The notes beneath the pieces are model-generated. The model did not search any database. It saw only the letters and a program-made list of their open reading frames with translations, and had not been told where the DNA came from. The translations under genes were made by a program, and so were the position numbers. A stretch of 64,000 nucleotides of DNA, from NCBI RefSeq assembly GCF_036812735.1, contig NZ_CP117523.1, forward strand, positions 558,001 through 622,000, read 5' to 3'. The number at the start of each line of letters is the position of its first letter. The first letter of the stretch is position 1. Of the stretch, positions 44,130-54,224 are shown in pieces. Source of the stretch: Terrisporobacter glycolicus ATCC 14880 = DSM 1288. GTDB taxonomy: Bacteria; Bacillota; Clostridia; Peptostreptococcales; Peptostreptococcaceae.

Positions 44130-46014
44130 ACTTTCCTTTATGAACTTAAAACAAAATTTGAAAAACTATGGAATGTACATATTTTCTATGGTATTTTCTA
44201 TTGTAGTATTTTATAACTTTATAACATTGATGTTTAGTGAACAATTTAGACAGATACAGGATTTAAATGTAATATCATCTTTAGCAGGTGTTTGTGCATT
44301 AGTATTGTGTTTATTTTTCGTGTTTTTTATTTCTTATTCAAGTAGTTTTTTTATAGAGCAAAGAAAAAAAGAATTTGGTATTTACACTTTTATGGGTGTT
44401 GAAAATAATAAAATAGCTTTACTATTTGCTGGTGAAGGATTGCTAACAGGTATAATAGCTTTAGCTGGTGGTATACTTGGTGGAATTTTAACTAATAAAT
44501 TATTTTTAATGGCATTGGCTAAAATTTCTAAAGTAAGCACTGTGATGAGGTTTGAAATTTCAAAAGAAGCCATTTTAATAACTAGTTTAATTTTTTTATG
44601 TATATTAGTCTGTGTTTTTATTAAAGAATATATAGTTTTATTAAAAACTGATATAACAAAACTTATTAATGCAACAAATATATATCAAAGTGATAATAGT
44701 AAAAATAAGACTTTACAAGGTATTTTAGGATTAATAGTTATAGTTTTAGCTTATGCTGTGATTTTATATTACAAAAGATATAATATACCATTTCCAATTG
44801 CCATATTTGCTACAGTAATTATGGTTATAATAGGAACAATGCTATTGTTTAAAGGATTTTTCACCTTTTTAGTGTCAAAATTAATTAATAATAAAAACTT
44901 CTTATATAAAAATACTAATGTATTAAGTTACAATAATATAATTTTTAGAATAAGAGATAATAATAAAGTTCTAGGTCAAATTGCAGTATTAATAACTTGT
45001 TGCTTAACTTGTGTAATAGTATCTATTGCCACTAGGACTGTTTTTACTGAAGGTAAAGAATCTGAATATCCATACAGTATAACCTATGAAGGAAATTTAG
45101 ATAATAAGGTTGTTCAAGAAGCTTTAAACAAAAGTGATGAGAAGGTTGATTTTAAACTACAAACTGAGCTTATGTATATTGATATTACTGAAAATGGTAA
45201 AAAAGAATCACCGTTTATGTTTGCAGGTAATATGGATTTTATAAAATATTCAGATATAAAAAAAATATGTGAGTATAGAGACCTGGATAATGAGAATAAA
45301 TTTTTAAATACACAGATAAAAGATAATGAAGCAATATTAATAATTCCTAAAAACTTAATAAATGCCTTTGACTTTAAAGTGGATTTTGATTTAGGTAATA
45401 AAAATATTAAAATAATTGACTATTATGCAATGAATTTATTTGGATTTTTTAGAGGTAATCTTCCATCTGTTATTGTAAACGATAGTACATTTAATTCTTT
45501 AAAAAAAGACTTAAATAAAGATACAGAAAATATATCTTGTATCACCTTAGAAAACTTTGATAATAGTGCCAATATAGTGAAAGATATAAAGAAAAACAGT
45601 AATATGAAACCTTATAGTGTAGATAATTTCAATGAAGATAGGTATAATTTTATAAATGCAATTTACTTTATAGGTCTATTTATGTCATTGGTATTTATAA
45701 TATCTGTAGGAAGTATTATGTACTTTAAATGTATTTCTGATGCAAGTAAAGATAAGCCAAGATTTGATACATTGAGAAAAATCGGAACAAATCAAGAATA
45801 TATTAATAAATCTATTTATAAACAAGTGGGAATATTTTTCTTATTTCCAGCTATAGTAGCTATTGTTCATAGCGCAGTAGCTAGTTATGCAGTAACAAAT
45901 TTGTTTAACCAAGATGGAAGATTCTCTACAATATTAACCACTGGCATTTTCTCAGTAATTTATTTTATTTATTACTTACTAACTTCAAAAAAATATATAT
46001 CTTTAACAAAATAA
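44116..46014 (+). CDS. bceB: BceB-type ABC transporter permease
   Basis: A 632-residue FtsX-superfamily permease with about ten helices. Four occur in the first 210 residues (FIEQRKKEFGIYTFMGVE follows helix 2), a pair near 200-245, one near 290, then a large extracellular domain (about 310-510) before the last three helices. That extracellular loop between helices 7 and 8 is the mark of BceB-type transporters and recognises the peptide antibiotic. The start overlaps bceA by 14 bases with a GGGAGGTG site. Target antibiotic unknown. Confidence 0.92.
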   Translation: MNFFKLSFMNLKQNLKNYGMYIFSMVFSIVVFYNFITLMFSEQFRQIQDLNVISSLAGVCALVLCLFFVFFISYSSSFFIEQRKKEFGIYTFMGVENNKIALLFAGEGLLTGIIALAGGILGGILTNKLFLMALAKISKVSTVMRFEISKEAILITSLIFLCILVCVFIKEYIVLLKTDITKLINATNIYQSDNSKNKTLQGILGLIVIVLAYAVILYYKRYNIPFPIAIFATVIMVIIGTMLLFKGFFTFLVSKLINNKNFLYKNTNVLSYNNIIFRIRDNNKVLGQIAVLITCCLTCVIVSIATRTVFTEGKESEYPYSITYEGNLDNKVVQEALNKSDEKVDFKLQTELMYIDITENGKKESPFMFAGNMDFIKYSDIKKICEYRDLDNENKFLNTQIKDNEAILIIPKNLINAFDFKVDFDLGNKNIKIIDYYAMNLFGFFRGNLPSVIVNDSTFNSLKKDLNKDTENISCITLENFDNSANIVKDIKKNSNMKPYSVDNFNEDRYNFINAIYFIGLFMSLVFIISVGSIMYFKCISDASKDKPRFDTLRKIGTNQEYINKSIYKQVGIFFLFPAIVAIVHSAVASYAVTNLFNQDGRFSTILTTGIFSVIYFIYYLLTSKKYISLTK

Positions 46015-46235
46015 TGAATTAAGCCGTATTTTATTTAATTAGACTAGATGAAATATGGCTTATATTATATTGTGAAACTTTATATTATGTTTTAATGCCA
46101 CAGAATAATCCATTAACTTTTATTGCATATAAAGTAAAATAATTAATGAAATATATTATTAGACTCTATTGTAAGAATATATTAATAATAGTAAAATAAA
46201 AATACTTATTAAAAAATATTTAAGGAGAGAAAATT

Positions 46236-46913
46236 ATGGCTGAAGATAATAGGTTCATATATTGCTCAAAATGTGGGAAAAAAAGTTCAAAAGATGCTAA
46301 GTTTTGTACAAATTGTGGAAATAAATTAATAACAATAGAGGATAGTATAAAAAGTACTACTGAAAATATTAAAGATGCTATAAAAAATAATGAAACATAT
46401 AGAAGTTTTACAGATAATAATTATGATGAAAATTATAGAGCTGACTTTGATAATAGAGATATGGTTAAATTTATACAAACGAAAGAAGAATATTATATAC
46501 CTAAATTTAAGGAAATCCAAGAGATATATAAATCTACTAGTTGGAACTGGGCTGCATTTTTCTTCAATTCATGGTGGTTTTTATATAGAAAAATGTATGT
46601 TATAGGTTTTGGACTTATTGTAGCAGATATATTAATTGGATTGCTGATGCCAACTGTATCATTAATTGCAAGTATAGCCATAGCAGTGATTTCAGGATTA
46701 TATGGAAATATAGCTTATTTAAAACATATACAAAAGCAATTAAATTCTTTCACTAATATGGGAGAGGATATAAAGCAAAGATTAATATTAAATAAAGGTG
46801 GAGTTAATATAGCAATACCAATAATATTAGCTATAATTACCATAGTTTTTTTATTATTGATAGGTGCATTAGGAACATTTTTATTTATGTTCTCTTCTCC
46901 ATATTATTACTAA
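46236..46913 (+). CDS. Zinc-ribbon protein with DUF2628 membrane domain
   Basis: A 225-residue protein. The N-terminal zinc ribbon has two CxxC knuckles (YCSKCGKK and FCTNCGNK). After a polar linker of about 60 residues comes a DUF2628-like segment, NWAAFFFNSWWFLYRKM, and four hydrophobic helices to the end, with a last one at about 193-218. Proteins of this architecture are common in Clostridia; no function has been assigned. AAGGAGAG lies seven bases before the ATG. It is a monocistronic gene with a clear terminator. The 221-base gap upstream contains only an imperfect hairpin (46020-46062). Confidence 0.82.
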   Translation: MAEDNRFIYCSKCGKKSSKDAKFCTNCGNKLITIEDSIKSTTENIKDAIKNNETYRSFTDNNYDENYRADFDNRDMVKFIQTKEEYYIPKFKEIQEIYKSTSWNWAAFFFNSWWFLYRKMYVIGFGLIVADILIGLLMPTVSLIASIAIAVISGLYGNIAYLKHIQKQLNSFTNMGEDIKQRLILNKGGVNIAIPIILAIITIVFLLLIGALGTFLFMFSSPYYY

Positions 46914-46936
46914 AATTATATAATTTAATAATAATT

Positions 46937-46973
46937 AAGACACATAAACATTTATGTTTATGTGTCTTTTTTT
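46937..46973 (+). terminator. Intrinsic terminator after the DUF2628 gene
   Basis: AAGACACATAAACAT (46937-46951) pairs perfectly with ATGTTTATGTGTCTT (46954-46968), then a T-run. Confidence 0.9.
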
Positions 46974-47188
46974 ATTTACATAGAATTATTTATTGGATTT
47001 ACTGTAAAAAGGTTAATAATCTAATTATTTTAAAAACCTTTGTGCTACAATTTAATTAAGTTATTTAAATTTAATAGATAGGCTAATCAATAGATGATAA
47101 TAAAAATATATATAAAGAATTTATCATTTTTGATAACTCCACACATGAATCACTTATTTATGTGCTAACCAAATTTAGGAGGAAATTT

Positions 47189-47707
47189 ATGAATAAAAAA
47201 TTTAATGTTAAAAGACTAGTTCAGACTAGTTTATTAGTTGCATTACAAATAATATTAACTAGATTTTGCTCTATACAAACGCCTATAGTTAGAATAGGAT
47301 TCGGTTTTTTACCGGTGGCTATAATTGCTATTATGTACGGACCAATATGGTCTGGTGTTGCAAATGGTATAGCAGATATTATAGGTGTAGTACTATTTCC
47401 AACAGGAGCTTTTTTCCCAGGATTTACACTTACGGCCATATTGTCGGGAATAGTATATGGAGTATTTTTACATAATAAGGCAGTTACGTGGACAAGAATA
47501 ATAGGAACTGTTTTAGTTATAGATATAATTTTAAATTTAGGTCTTGATACTTATTGGTTATCTATTTTAATGGGTAAAGGATTTATAGGATTATTACCAA
47601 CGCGTTTACTTAAAGAAGCTATTATGATACCGTTAAAAGTTATAACAATAGGTATTGTTTGGAAAAAATTTATAGTGAAATTACCTAAATTTTCACAAGC
47701 TATATAA
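47189..47707 (+). CDS. folT: Folate ECF transporter substrate-binding subunit FolT
   Basis: A 172-residue membrane protein of the FolT S-component family. It has about six helices, the initial VQTSLLVALQIILTRF helix that contacts the energising module, the VRIGFGFLPVAIIAI element and the GPIWSGVANGIADIIG loop. Folate-type vitamins are bound and passed in with the shared EcfA/A'/T module, encoded elsewhere. AGGAGG six bases before the ATG at 47189 fixes the start; an in-frame start at 47162 would be too long. The leader (about 47050-47188) has a strong hairpin, CACATGAAT (47142-47150) with ATTTATGTG (47156-47164). Confidence 0.88.
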   Translation: MNKKFNVKRLVQTSLLVALQIILTRFCSIQTPIVRIGFGFLPVAIIAIMYGPIWSGVANGIADIIGVVLFPTGAFFPGFTLTAILSGIVYGVFLHNKAVTWTRIIGTVLVIDIILNLGLDTYWLSILMGKGFIGLLPTRLLKEAIMIPLKVITIGIVWKKFIVKLPKFSQAI

Positions 47708-47959
47708 GAAAAATGATTTGTATAAGATTTAACCACTGCGAATTTAGATTAAAAATAATAGTTGTTTAGCAATTCATATCAGAACTATAATGGCTAATAT
47801 TGGGGTAAGTTTTTGATTTTTATTAAGTAACTTTAATGTATGATAAAAGCGATTATAATTTTTATAAGCACTTTTGTATATTTATTACATCTAATTATCT
47901 AATGATTTTGAATTGTCGAAAAAATCAGAAAAAATATATAAGAAAATGAACAAAAACAG
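47708..47959. other. Intergenic stretch with nothing recognised
   Basis: After folT this AT-rich segment holds no credible ORF, hairpin terminator or known RNA. Transcription of the glycine riboswitch begins after it. Confidence 0.6.
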
Positions 47960-47988
47960 TTGAAAAATATTATGAACTCACATACAAT
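47960..47988 (+). promoter_or_regulatory. Promoter of the glycine riboswitch-gcv transcript
   Basis: TTGAAA (47960-47965) and TACAAT (47983-47988) are separated by exactly 17 bases, placing the start of transcription about 25 bases before the first aptamer. Confidence 0.7.
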
Positions 47989-48020
47989 GATTTTAGAATT
48001 AAATAAATCCAAATGATATT

Positions 48021-48210
48021 TACGAGAGACGTTTTTACTTAGGTAAAAAGGCCGAAGAAGCAATCTGAAAATTGCCATTAAATTTTCAGAGAAACTTTCA
48101 GGCAAGAATATCGTAAATTGATGGAACTCTGGAAAGACTTTGCTCATTAAGAGTGAAAGTCACCGACGAAGAAAATGAGATTATCTCGCTAAAACTTTCA
48201 GGTAAATGAA
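48021..48210 (+). ncRNA. Tandem glycine riboswitch (two aptamers)
   Basis: Two glycine aptamers lie head to tail. The first (about 48021-48117) contains ACGAGAGAC, then GCCGAAGAAGCAA and the conserved ACTTTCAGGCAAGAA ending near ATCGTA. The second (about 48121-48210) contains GGAACTCTGG, then CACCGACGAAG and AACTTTCAGGTAAATGAACAG. The repeated CTTTCAGG elements and the (C)CGA-GAAG core are the hallmarks of this RNA, and it precedes glycine cleavage genes. A terminator follows directly, so glycine binding would be expected to allow read-through. Confidence 0.92.
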
Positions 48211-48211
48211 C

Positions 48212-48258
48212 AGAGGATATGTGGCTACTACTTGTAGTGTCTGCATATCCTCTTTTTT
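48212..48258 (+). terminator. Riboswitch expression-platform terminator
   Basis: AGAGGATATG (48212-48221) pairs with CATATCCTCT (48244-48253), with a nested ACTAC/GTAGT hairpin inside and six or more T after the stem. The left arm begins within the last bases of the second aptamer (ACAGAGG), so folding of the aptamer and terminator compete. Confidence 0.88.
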
Positions 48259-48294
48259 ATGTTTATATAAAAAATGTGATGGGGGAGTAGGAGA

Positions 48295-50778
48295 ATGATA
48301 GAATGTATGGAGTTAAAAAGAACTAAGTTATTTTCTACACATGAAAAATTAAATGCAAAAATGTTTGAATTTGCAGGATGGGAAATGCCATTAGAGTATG
48401 CAAGTGCAACTAAAGAACATGACTATGTAAGAAGAAGTGCTGGGCTATTTGATGTTTCTCACATGGGAGAAGTTGAAGTCAAGGGAAAAGAAGCATTTAA
48501 TTTTATACAGTATTTAATTACAAATGACATTACAAACCTGAAAGCAGAAGAGATTATATACTCACCAATGTGTTATGAAAATGGAATGGCAGTAGATGAT
48601 TTGTTAGTTTATATGATAGAAGAAGAAAATTATTTACTAGTAATTAATGCTGGTAATATAGATAAAGATTATGAATGGATTAAAAATCAAAGTGAAGAAT
48701 TTGATGTAAATATAAGTAACGTATCTAATTATGTTTCTCAATTGGCAATACAAGGTCCAAAAGCTGAAGAAATATTATCTAAGTTAGTAAATATAAATTT
48801 AAATGATATAGAATTTTATAAATTCAAAAATAATATAGAGGTTTGTGGAGAAAAATGTATAGTTTCAAGAACAGGTTATACTGGTGAAGACGGATTTGAA
48901 ATATACTGCGATGAAAATGTAGTAGAGAAAATATGGAATGATATTTTGGAAGTAGGAAAAGATAGCATAACACCAGCAGGTCTTGGGGCTAGAGATACTT
49001 TAAGAGCAGAGGTGAATTTACCTCTTTATGGCCATGAAATAAGTGAAGAAATATCTCCTCTAGAAGGTGGGTTAGGAATATTTGTTAAACTGAATAAAGA
49101 AAATTTTATAGGTAAAGAAGCTTTAATTGGTTTAAAGTCACAGGAAACTCAAAGAAAATTAGTTGCTTTTGAAATGCAAGGAAAAGGTATGATAAGAAGT
49201 GGCTATGAAGTAGAAGTAGATGATAAAGTTATAGGATTTGTTACTACTGGACTTAAATCTCCTACTTTAGACAAATTTATAGGAATGGCAATTATAGATA
49301 GTAATTATGCCAAAGTTGGAAATGAAATAGGAGTAAGAGTAAGAAAAAAACTTGTAAGTGCAGTAATAGTAAAAAGACCTTTTTATAAAAAACAATATAA
49401 AAAATCTGAAATAATAAAGGAAGAATATAAGCAATATTCATATATACCAGCGACTCATGAAGATGAAGAAAAAATGCTTAAAGCATGTAAAGTAAATACA
49501 ATAGACGATCTATTCTCAGACATACCTGACAGTTTAAAATTAAAAAGAGATTTACAGTTAGAAGAATCAAAATCAGAATTAGAAGTTAGTCAAATAGTAA
49601 AAAACATAGCAGATAAAAATATAAGTACAGAAGAATTAACTTGCTTTTTAGGAGCAGGGGCTTATGATCATTATGTTCCTTCGATCATAAAACATATTAC
49701 ATCAAGAAGTGAATTTTACACAGCATATACACCATATCAAGCAGAAATAAGCCAAGGAACATTACAAAGTATATTTGAATTCCAATCAATGATAGCAGAA
49801 ATAACAAAAATGGATATAGCAAATGCATCTATGTATGATGGTGCAACAGCAGCAGTGGAAGGATGCTTATTAGCAGTTTCAAAAACTAGACGTAAAAAAG
49901 TAGTAGTAGGAAAAACTGTTCATCCAGAAACAAGAAAAATATTAAAAACTTATTTACAATTTAATAATTGTGAAGTTGTGGAAGTTGATTATGATAGGGA
50001 GTTAGGTATGACGGATTTAAATAGATTGAATGAAGTAGTAGACGAGAACACTGCTTGTGTACTACTTCAAAACCCAAACTTTTTTGGTGTTATAGAAGAC
50101 GTTGATGAAGTGGGTCAAATAGCTCATGGCAAAAAAGCTATGTATGTATTAAGTGTAAATCCAATAACTTTGAGTGTACTAAAGTCTCCAGGAGAAGTAG
50201 GAGCAGATGTAGCTGTGGGAGATGCTCAGCCTTTAGGAAATGCATTAAACTATGGCGGACCATATGTAGGATTCTTAGCTATAAAATCAGGTTTAATAAG
50301 AAAAATGCCTGGTAGAGTAGTTGGTCAAACAGTAGATAGAGATGGAAATAGATGTTACTGTTTAACTCTTCAAACCAGAGAACAACATGTTAGACGTGAA
50401 AAAGCAACTTCAAATATATGCTCTAACCAAGGTTTGTGTGCATTAAACTCAGCAATTTATATGGCAACTATGGGTAAAAAAGGCTATGAGGAAGTAGCAA
50501 TGCAAAATATACAAAAATCACATCATGCATATAAGAAAATAAGTAAAGGCGGAAAATTCCAGATACTATTTAAAGGAAAATTCTTCAATGAATTTGTGAT
50601 GAAATCACCAATTGAAATAAAGGAACTAAATAAAAAATTGTTAGAGAATAATATACTTGGAGGATATGATTTAGGCAAAGATTATCCAGAATTGGCAGAT
50701 TGCACTATGATTTGTGTAACTGAAAAAAGAAGTGCAGATGAAATAGATAAATTAATGAGAATTATGGAGGGAATGTAA
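48295..50778 (+). CDS. gcvTPA: Fused aminomethyltransferase (GcvT) - glycine dehydrogenase subunit 1 (GcvPA)
   Basis: An 827-residue fusion. Residues about 1-365 are GcvT ([49 protein letters not shown]), which frees methylene-THF and ammonia from the aminomethyl-lipoyl protein. After a short charged linker ([10 protein letters not shown]), residues about 380-827 are GcvPA ([33 protein letters not shown]), half of the glycine decarboxylase. The same fusion occurs in Clostridioides difficile. GGGGGAG lies seven bases before the ATG at 48295; a second ATG at 48307 is possible. It is controlled by the glycine riboswitch; gcvH is absent from the window. Confidence 0.94.
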   Translation: MIECMELKRTKLFSTHEKLNAKMFEFAGWEMPLEYASATKEHDYVRRSAGLFDVSHMGEVEVKGKEAFNFIQYLITNDITNLKAEEIIYSPMCYENGMAVDDLLVYMIEEENYLLVINAGNIDKDYEWIKNQSEEFDVNISNVSNYVSQLAIQGPKAEEILSKLVNINLNDIEFYKFKNNIEVCGEKCIVSRTGYTGEDGFEIYCDENVVEKIWNDILEVGKDSITPAGLGARDTLRAEVNLPLYGHEISEEISPLEGGLGIFVKLNKENFIGKEALIGLKSQETQRKLVAFEMQGKGMIRSGYEVEVDDKVIGFVTTGLKSPTLDKFIGMAIIDSNYAKVGNEIGVRVRKKLVSAVIVKRPFYKKQYKKSEIIKEEYKQYSYIPATHEDEEKMLKACKVNTIDDLFSDIPDSLKLKRDLQLEESKSELEVSQIVKNIADKNISTEELTCFLGAGAYDHYVPSIIKHITSRSEFYTAYTPYQAEISQGTLQSIFEFQSMIAEITKMDIANASMYDGATAAVEGCLLAVSKTRRKKVVVGKTVHPETRKILKTYLQFNNCEVVEVDYDRELGMTDLNRLNEVVDENTACVLLQNPNFFGVIEDVDEVGQIAHGKKAMYVLSVNPITLSVLKSPGEVGADVAVGDAQPLGNALNYGGPYVGFLAIKSGLIRKMPGRVVGQTVDRDGNRCYCLTLQTREQHVRREKATSNICSNQGLCALNSAIYMATMGKKGYEEVAMQNIQKSHHAYKKISKGGKFQILFKGKFFNEFVMKSPIEIKELNKKLLENNILGGYDLGKDYPELADCTMICVTEKRSADEIDKLMRIMEGM

Positions 50779-50779
50779 A

Positions 50780-52228
50780 ATGAAAGAATATAATAGCTTA
50801 TTAATTGAAATTTCCAAGGAAGGAAGAAAAGCTTATTCTCTTCCAAAACTAGACGTAGAACTTACAAAACTAGATGAAATGCTAGATCATAATATGATAA
50901 AGAAAACTGATTTAGAATTACCTGAATTAAGTGAGTTAGATGTAGTAAGACATTATACTTTATTATCAAATAAGAATTTCGGTGTGGATACAGGATTTTA
51001 CCCTCTAGGATCTTGTACTATGAAGTATAATCCAAAAATAAATGAAGATATGGCTTCACTTAGCAAATTTACTAATATGCATCCTTATCAGCCAGTTGAA
51101 ACATCACAAGGATCTTTAGAATTAATGTACAATTTATCAAAAATGTTATGTGAAATAACAGGAATGGATGAGGTAACTTTACAGCCTTCTGCAGGAGCAC
51201 ATGGAGAATATACAGGGCTTATGATGATAAGAAAATACCATGAAAGTAGAGGCGATTTAAAAAGAACTAAGGTTATAGTACCAGACTCTGCTCATGGAAC
51301 AAATCCTGCCAGTGCAAATATGGCTGGGTTTGATATTATTGAAGTTGAATCAACTAAAAATGGAGCAGTTGATATAAATAAATTAAAAGAAGTACTAAAT
51401 GATGAAGTAGCTGCATTAATGTTAACTAATCCAAGTACTCTAGGATTGTTTGAAAGAAATATAGAAGAAATAGCAAATCTAGTTCATGAAGATGGAGGAC
51501 TTTTATATTACGATGGAGCAAATACAAATGCAATTATGGGAATAACTAGAGCAGGAGACATGGGATTTGATGTAGTTCACTTGAATTTACACAAAACATT
51601 TGCGGCACCTCATGGTGGTGGAGGGCCTGGAAGTGGTCCAGTAGGAGTAAAAAAAGATTTAATTCCTTATTTACCAGTGCCAACAATAGAAAAAGTAGAT
51701 GATAAATATATATTAAATTATGATAAAAAGGACTCTATAGGAAAAATTAAAAATTACTATGGTAATTTTTCAGTAATGGTTAGATCTTTTGCATACATCT
51801 TAACTATGGGTAAAGATGGACTTAAAAAAGCAAGCCAAATGGCTGTTTTAAATGCAAATTATTTAAAAGAAAAGCTAAAAGAGAACTATGATTTGCCAAT
51901 AGATGAAGTTTGTAAACATGAATTTGTATTAAAAGGACCTCATGGAGAATACAATACAATGGATATTGCAAAAAGAATGTTAGATTATGGCTATCATCCA
52001 CCAACGGTTTACTTCCCATTAATAATTAGAGAAGCAATGATGATAGAACCAACTGAAACAGAAAGCTTGGAGACTTTAGATAAATTTATAGAAGCTATGA
52101 AATCCATAGCAAAAGAAGGAAGAGAGAGCCCAGAACTATTGACTTCAGCTCCTCATAACACTATTATTAGTAGAGTTGATGATGCAAGAGCAGTGAAAAA
52201 ACCTATATTAACTTGGAAGAATAGATAA
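50780..52228 (+). CDS. gcvPB: Glycine dehydrogenase (decarboxylating) subunit 2
   Basis: A 482-residue PLP enzyme subunit that, with GcvPA, decarboxylates glycine and loads the aminomethyl group onto Gcv[21 protein letters not shown] contains the PLP lysine (Lys272), and the N-terminal part has [19 protein letters not shown]. The length matches two-subunit P proteins. It starts one base after the fusion gene, so the two are translationally coupled, and a terminator follows. In fermenting Clostridia the pathway can run in either direction, linking glycine with one-carbon units. Confidence 0.96.
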   Translation: MKEYNSLLIEISKEGRKAYSLPKLDVELTKLDEMLDHNMIKKTDLELPELSELDVVRHYTLLSNKNFGVDTGFYPLGSCTMKYNPKINEDMASLSKFTNMHPYQPVETSQGSLELMYNLSKMLCEITGMDEVTLQPSAGAHGEYTGLMMIRKYHESRGDLKRTKVIVPDSAHGTNPASANMAGFDIIEVESTKNGAVDINKLKEVLNDEVAALMLTNPSTLGLFERNIEEIANLVHEDGGLLYYDGANTNAIMGITRAGDMGFDVVHLNLHKTFAAPHGGGGPGSGPVGVKKDLIPYLPVPTIEKVDDKYILNYDKKDSIGKIKNYYGNFSVMVRSFAYILTMGKDGLKKASQMAVLNANYLKEKLKENYDLPIDEVCKHEFVLKGPHGEYNTMDIAKRMLDYGYHPPTVYFPLIIREAMMIEPTETESLETLDKFIEAMKSIAKEGRESPELLTSAPHNTIISRVDDARAVKKPILTWKNR

Positions 52229-52244
52229 AAAATTAATATACCTA

Positions 52245-52293
52245 AAAAAATACCTAAGTAGTTATATAATTATATATTTCTTAGGTATTTTTT
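52245..52293 (+). terminator. Intrinsic terminator after gcvPB
   Basis: AAAAATACCTAAG (ending at 52258) pairs with CTTAGGTATTTTT (from 52280) around a 21-base A/T loop; the T-rich right arm completes the signal. Confidence 0.8.
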
Positions 52294-52339
52294 ATTATAG
52301 TGTATAATAAGAAAATAAATATGTATTGGAGGATAAAAA

Positions 52340-52681
52340 ATGTTCAAAATAGATGAAATAATTTATGATTGTCCAGTAGAAGCTTTGTCTAATATATTAG
52401 GTAAAAAATGGGTTGCAGTTATAATCTGGGAGATAAAAAGTGAAAAAATAAGATTTGGAGAGCTACAAAGGAAAATAGAAGGTTGTAGCAAAAAAATGTT
52501 AACACAGCAATTAGATTTATTAATTAATAATAAAATAGTTGTAAAAGAGAAGAAAACTATAAATAACACTATGGAGTCTACTTATTATTTAAGTGATAGC
52601 GGATTAAAATTACTTCCTATTATGGAGAGTATGATTCATTGGAGTAACAGTAACTTATCTTGTGACAAAGAGCATAAGTAG
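52340..52681 (+). CDS. HxlR-family transcriptional regulator
   Basis: A 113-residue winged-helix regulator. The family pattern begins with the conserved cysteine (YDCPVEALSNILGKKW), followed by FGELQRKIEGCSKKMLTQQLDLL and the wing around EKKTINNTMESTYYLS. HxlR-type proteins often respond to thiol-reactive compounds or oxidants via the N-terminal cysteine. It is 87 bases upstream of the RclA-like flavoprotein in the same direction, which is therefore the natural candidate target. GGAGG precedes the ATG. Confidence 0.92.
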   Translation: MFKIDEIIYDCPVEALSNILGKKWVAVIIWEIKSEKIRFGELQRKIEGCSKKMLTQQLDLLINNKIVVKEKKTINNTMESTYYLSDSGLKLLPIMESMIHWSNSNLSCDKEHK

Positions 52682-52768
52682 TTACAAAAAAGTGCCTAAT
52701 TGAGTCATATTAATAATCTTGTTACTATTTAATCGAGAATAATAAAAGAGATAACAGGGGGACTTAAT

Positions 52769-54160
52769 ATGATAAATAAATATGATGCTATAATAATAGG
52801 ATTTGGAAAAGGTGGAAAAACTTTAGGTGCTGATTTAGGCAGTAAAGGTTTAAAAGTAGCTTTAATAGAAAAATCTAAACAAATGTACGGAGGAACTTGC
52901 ATAAATGTGGCATGTATTCCTACTAAATCTTTAGAGAATCAAGCTAGTAAAATTAGAAGACACAATCTTAATGATTTTAATGAAATGAAATTAAAATATG
53001 AACAAGCCATAGAAAATAAAGACGCTTTAACAAAAAAGCTAAGAATGGCTAATTATAATAAATTAGATAAAAATGAAAACATAACAATATTTACGGGAGA
53101 GGCATCTTTTGTAAATGAAAATACTGTGGAAGTTAACACTTTAAATGATGAAAAAATAATATTAGAAGGTGAAAAAATATTTATAAATACAGGTTCTAAG
53201 TCTTTTATACCAAGTATAAAAGGTATTGAAAACACTCAAATAGTTTATACGAGTAAAACTTTAATGAATTTAAAACAATTGCCTAAAAAAATAACTATAA
53301 TAGGGGCTGGATTTATAGGACTAGAATTTGCAGGTATTTATAGTTCTTTTGGTAGTGAAGTGACAATAATAAATACTCATGATACTATTCTTCCTAAAGA
53401 AGATGAAGACGATGTAGCTGAAATAGTAAGTATACTTGAGAAAAGAGGAGTTAAGATATTAAATAAAGTTTCAATTAAAGAGATAATAGAAGAAAATAAT
53501 GTTGCAAAAATACAGTACACTGATGGAAATGAAGAAAAGGAATTAATAAGTGATATAATTTTAGTGGCAACAGGAAGAAAAGCAAATATAGAAAACCTTA
53601 AACTTGAAAATGCAGGTGTAAAACTAAATGATAGAGGATTTATAAAAGTAGATAACACTTTGCAAACTACGACAAAAAACATATGGGCAATTGGAGATGT
53701 AAATGGGGGGCCTCAATTTACTTATATTTCTCTAGATGACTATCGTATAATTGTAAATCATTTATTTGGAGATAAAACTAGAAAAGTCAGTGATAGAAAA
53801 AATATACCTAGTGCCTTATTTCTAGATCCTCCTTTTGCTAGAGTAGGATTAAATATTAAACAAGCAAAAGAAAAAGGGCACAAAATTTTAGTAGCAAAAA
53901 TGGAAACGGAAAATATTCCTCGAGCAAAACAAATAGGAAAAACAGAAGGTTTTATTAAAATAGTTATAGATAAAGATACAGAAGAGATTTTAGGTGCAAC
54001 TATCATATGTGATGAATCTAGTGAAATGATTCATCTACTACAATTAGCAATAGATATGAAAGTAAAATACACATATTTAAGAGATAGAATTTATGCACAT
54101 CCAACTATGACAGAAGGTATAAACGATGTATTATCACCGGCTATGATAAAAGAAATATAG
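52769..54160 (+). CDS. RclA-like pyridine nucleotide-disulfide oxidoreductase
   Basis: A 463-residue flavoprotein: FAD motif IIIGFGKGGKTLGADLGSKG, redox-active disulfide GGTCINVACIPTKSL, NAD(P)H motif ITIIGAGFIGLEFAG, second FAD motif NIWAIGDVNG, and the C-terminal dimer domain with ends of HPTMTEGIND type. The GFGKGG start and the disulfide context are like RclA/YkgC, enzymes tied to reactive chlorine or hypothiocyanite defence, rather than lipoamide dehydrogenase. The substrate is inferred. GGGGG precedes the ATG. It follows the HxlR regulator and ends at a bidirectional terminator. Confidence 0.85.
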   Translation: MINKYDAIIIGFGKGGKTLGADLGSKGLKVALIEKSKQMYGGTCINVACIPTKSLENQASKIRRHNLNDFNEMKLKYEQAIENKDALTKKLRMANYNKLDKNENITIFTGEASFVNENTVEVNTLNDEKIILEGEKIFINTGSKSFIPSIKGIENTQIVYTSKTLMNLKQLPKKITIIGAGFIGLEFAGIYSSFGSEVTIINTHDTILPKEDEDDVAEIVSILEKRGVKILNKVSIKEIIEENNVAKIQYTDGNEEKELISDIILVATGRKANIENLKLENAGVKLNDRGFIKVDNTLQTTTKNIWAIGDVNGGPQFTYISLDDYRIIVNHLFGDKTRKVSDRKNIPSALFLDPPFARVGLNIKQAKEKGHKILVAKMETENIPRAKQIGKTEGFIKIVIDKDTEEILGATIICDESSEMIHLLQLAIDMKVKYTYLRDRIYAHPTMTEGINDVLSPAMIKEI

Positions 54161-54215
54161 AAAAAAGTAGCTGTTGCACAACAATTTTTTATTGTTTGTG
54201 TGACAGCTACTTTTT
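54161..54215. terminator. Bidirectional terminator between the RclA-like and antiporter genes
   Basis: AAAAAGTAGCTGT (ending at 54174) pairs with ACAGCTACTTTTT (54203-54215), and an inner CACAAACAAT-like stem strengthens it. It separates two convergent genes. Confidence 0.85.
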
Positions 54216-54224
54216 ATTAGTTAC

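Noticed and set aside
47040-47188. THF riboswitch before folT
   Set aside because: The conserved core of the known THF-I class could not be aligned; only unlabelled hairpins remain.
52769-54160. Lipoamide dehydrogenase completing the glycine cleavage system
   Set aside because: The N-terminal FAD motif and the disulfide context resemble RclA/YkgC, it has its own HxlR regulator, and a terminator separates it from gcvPB.
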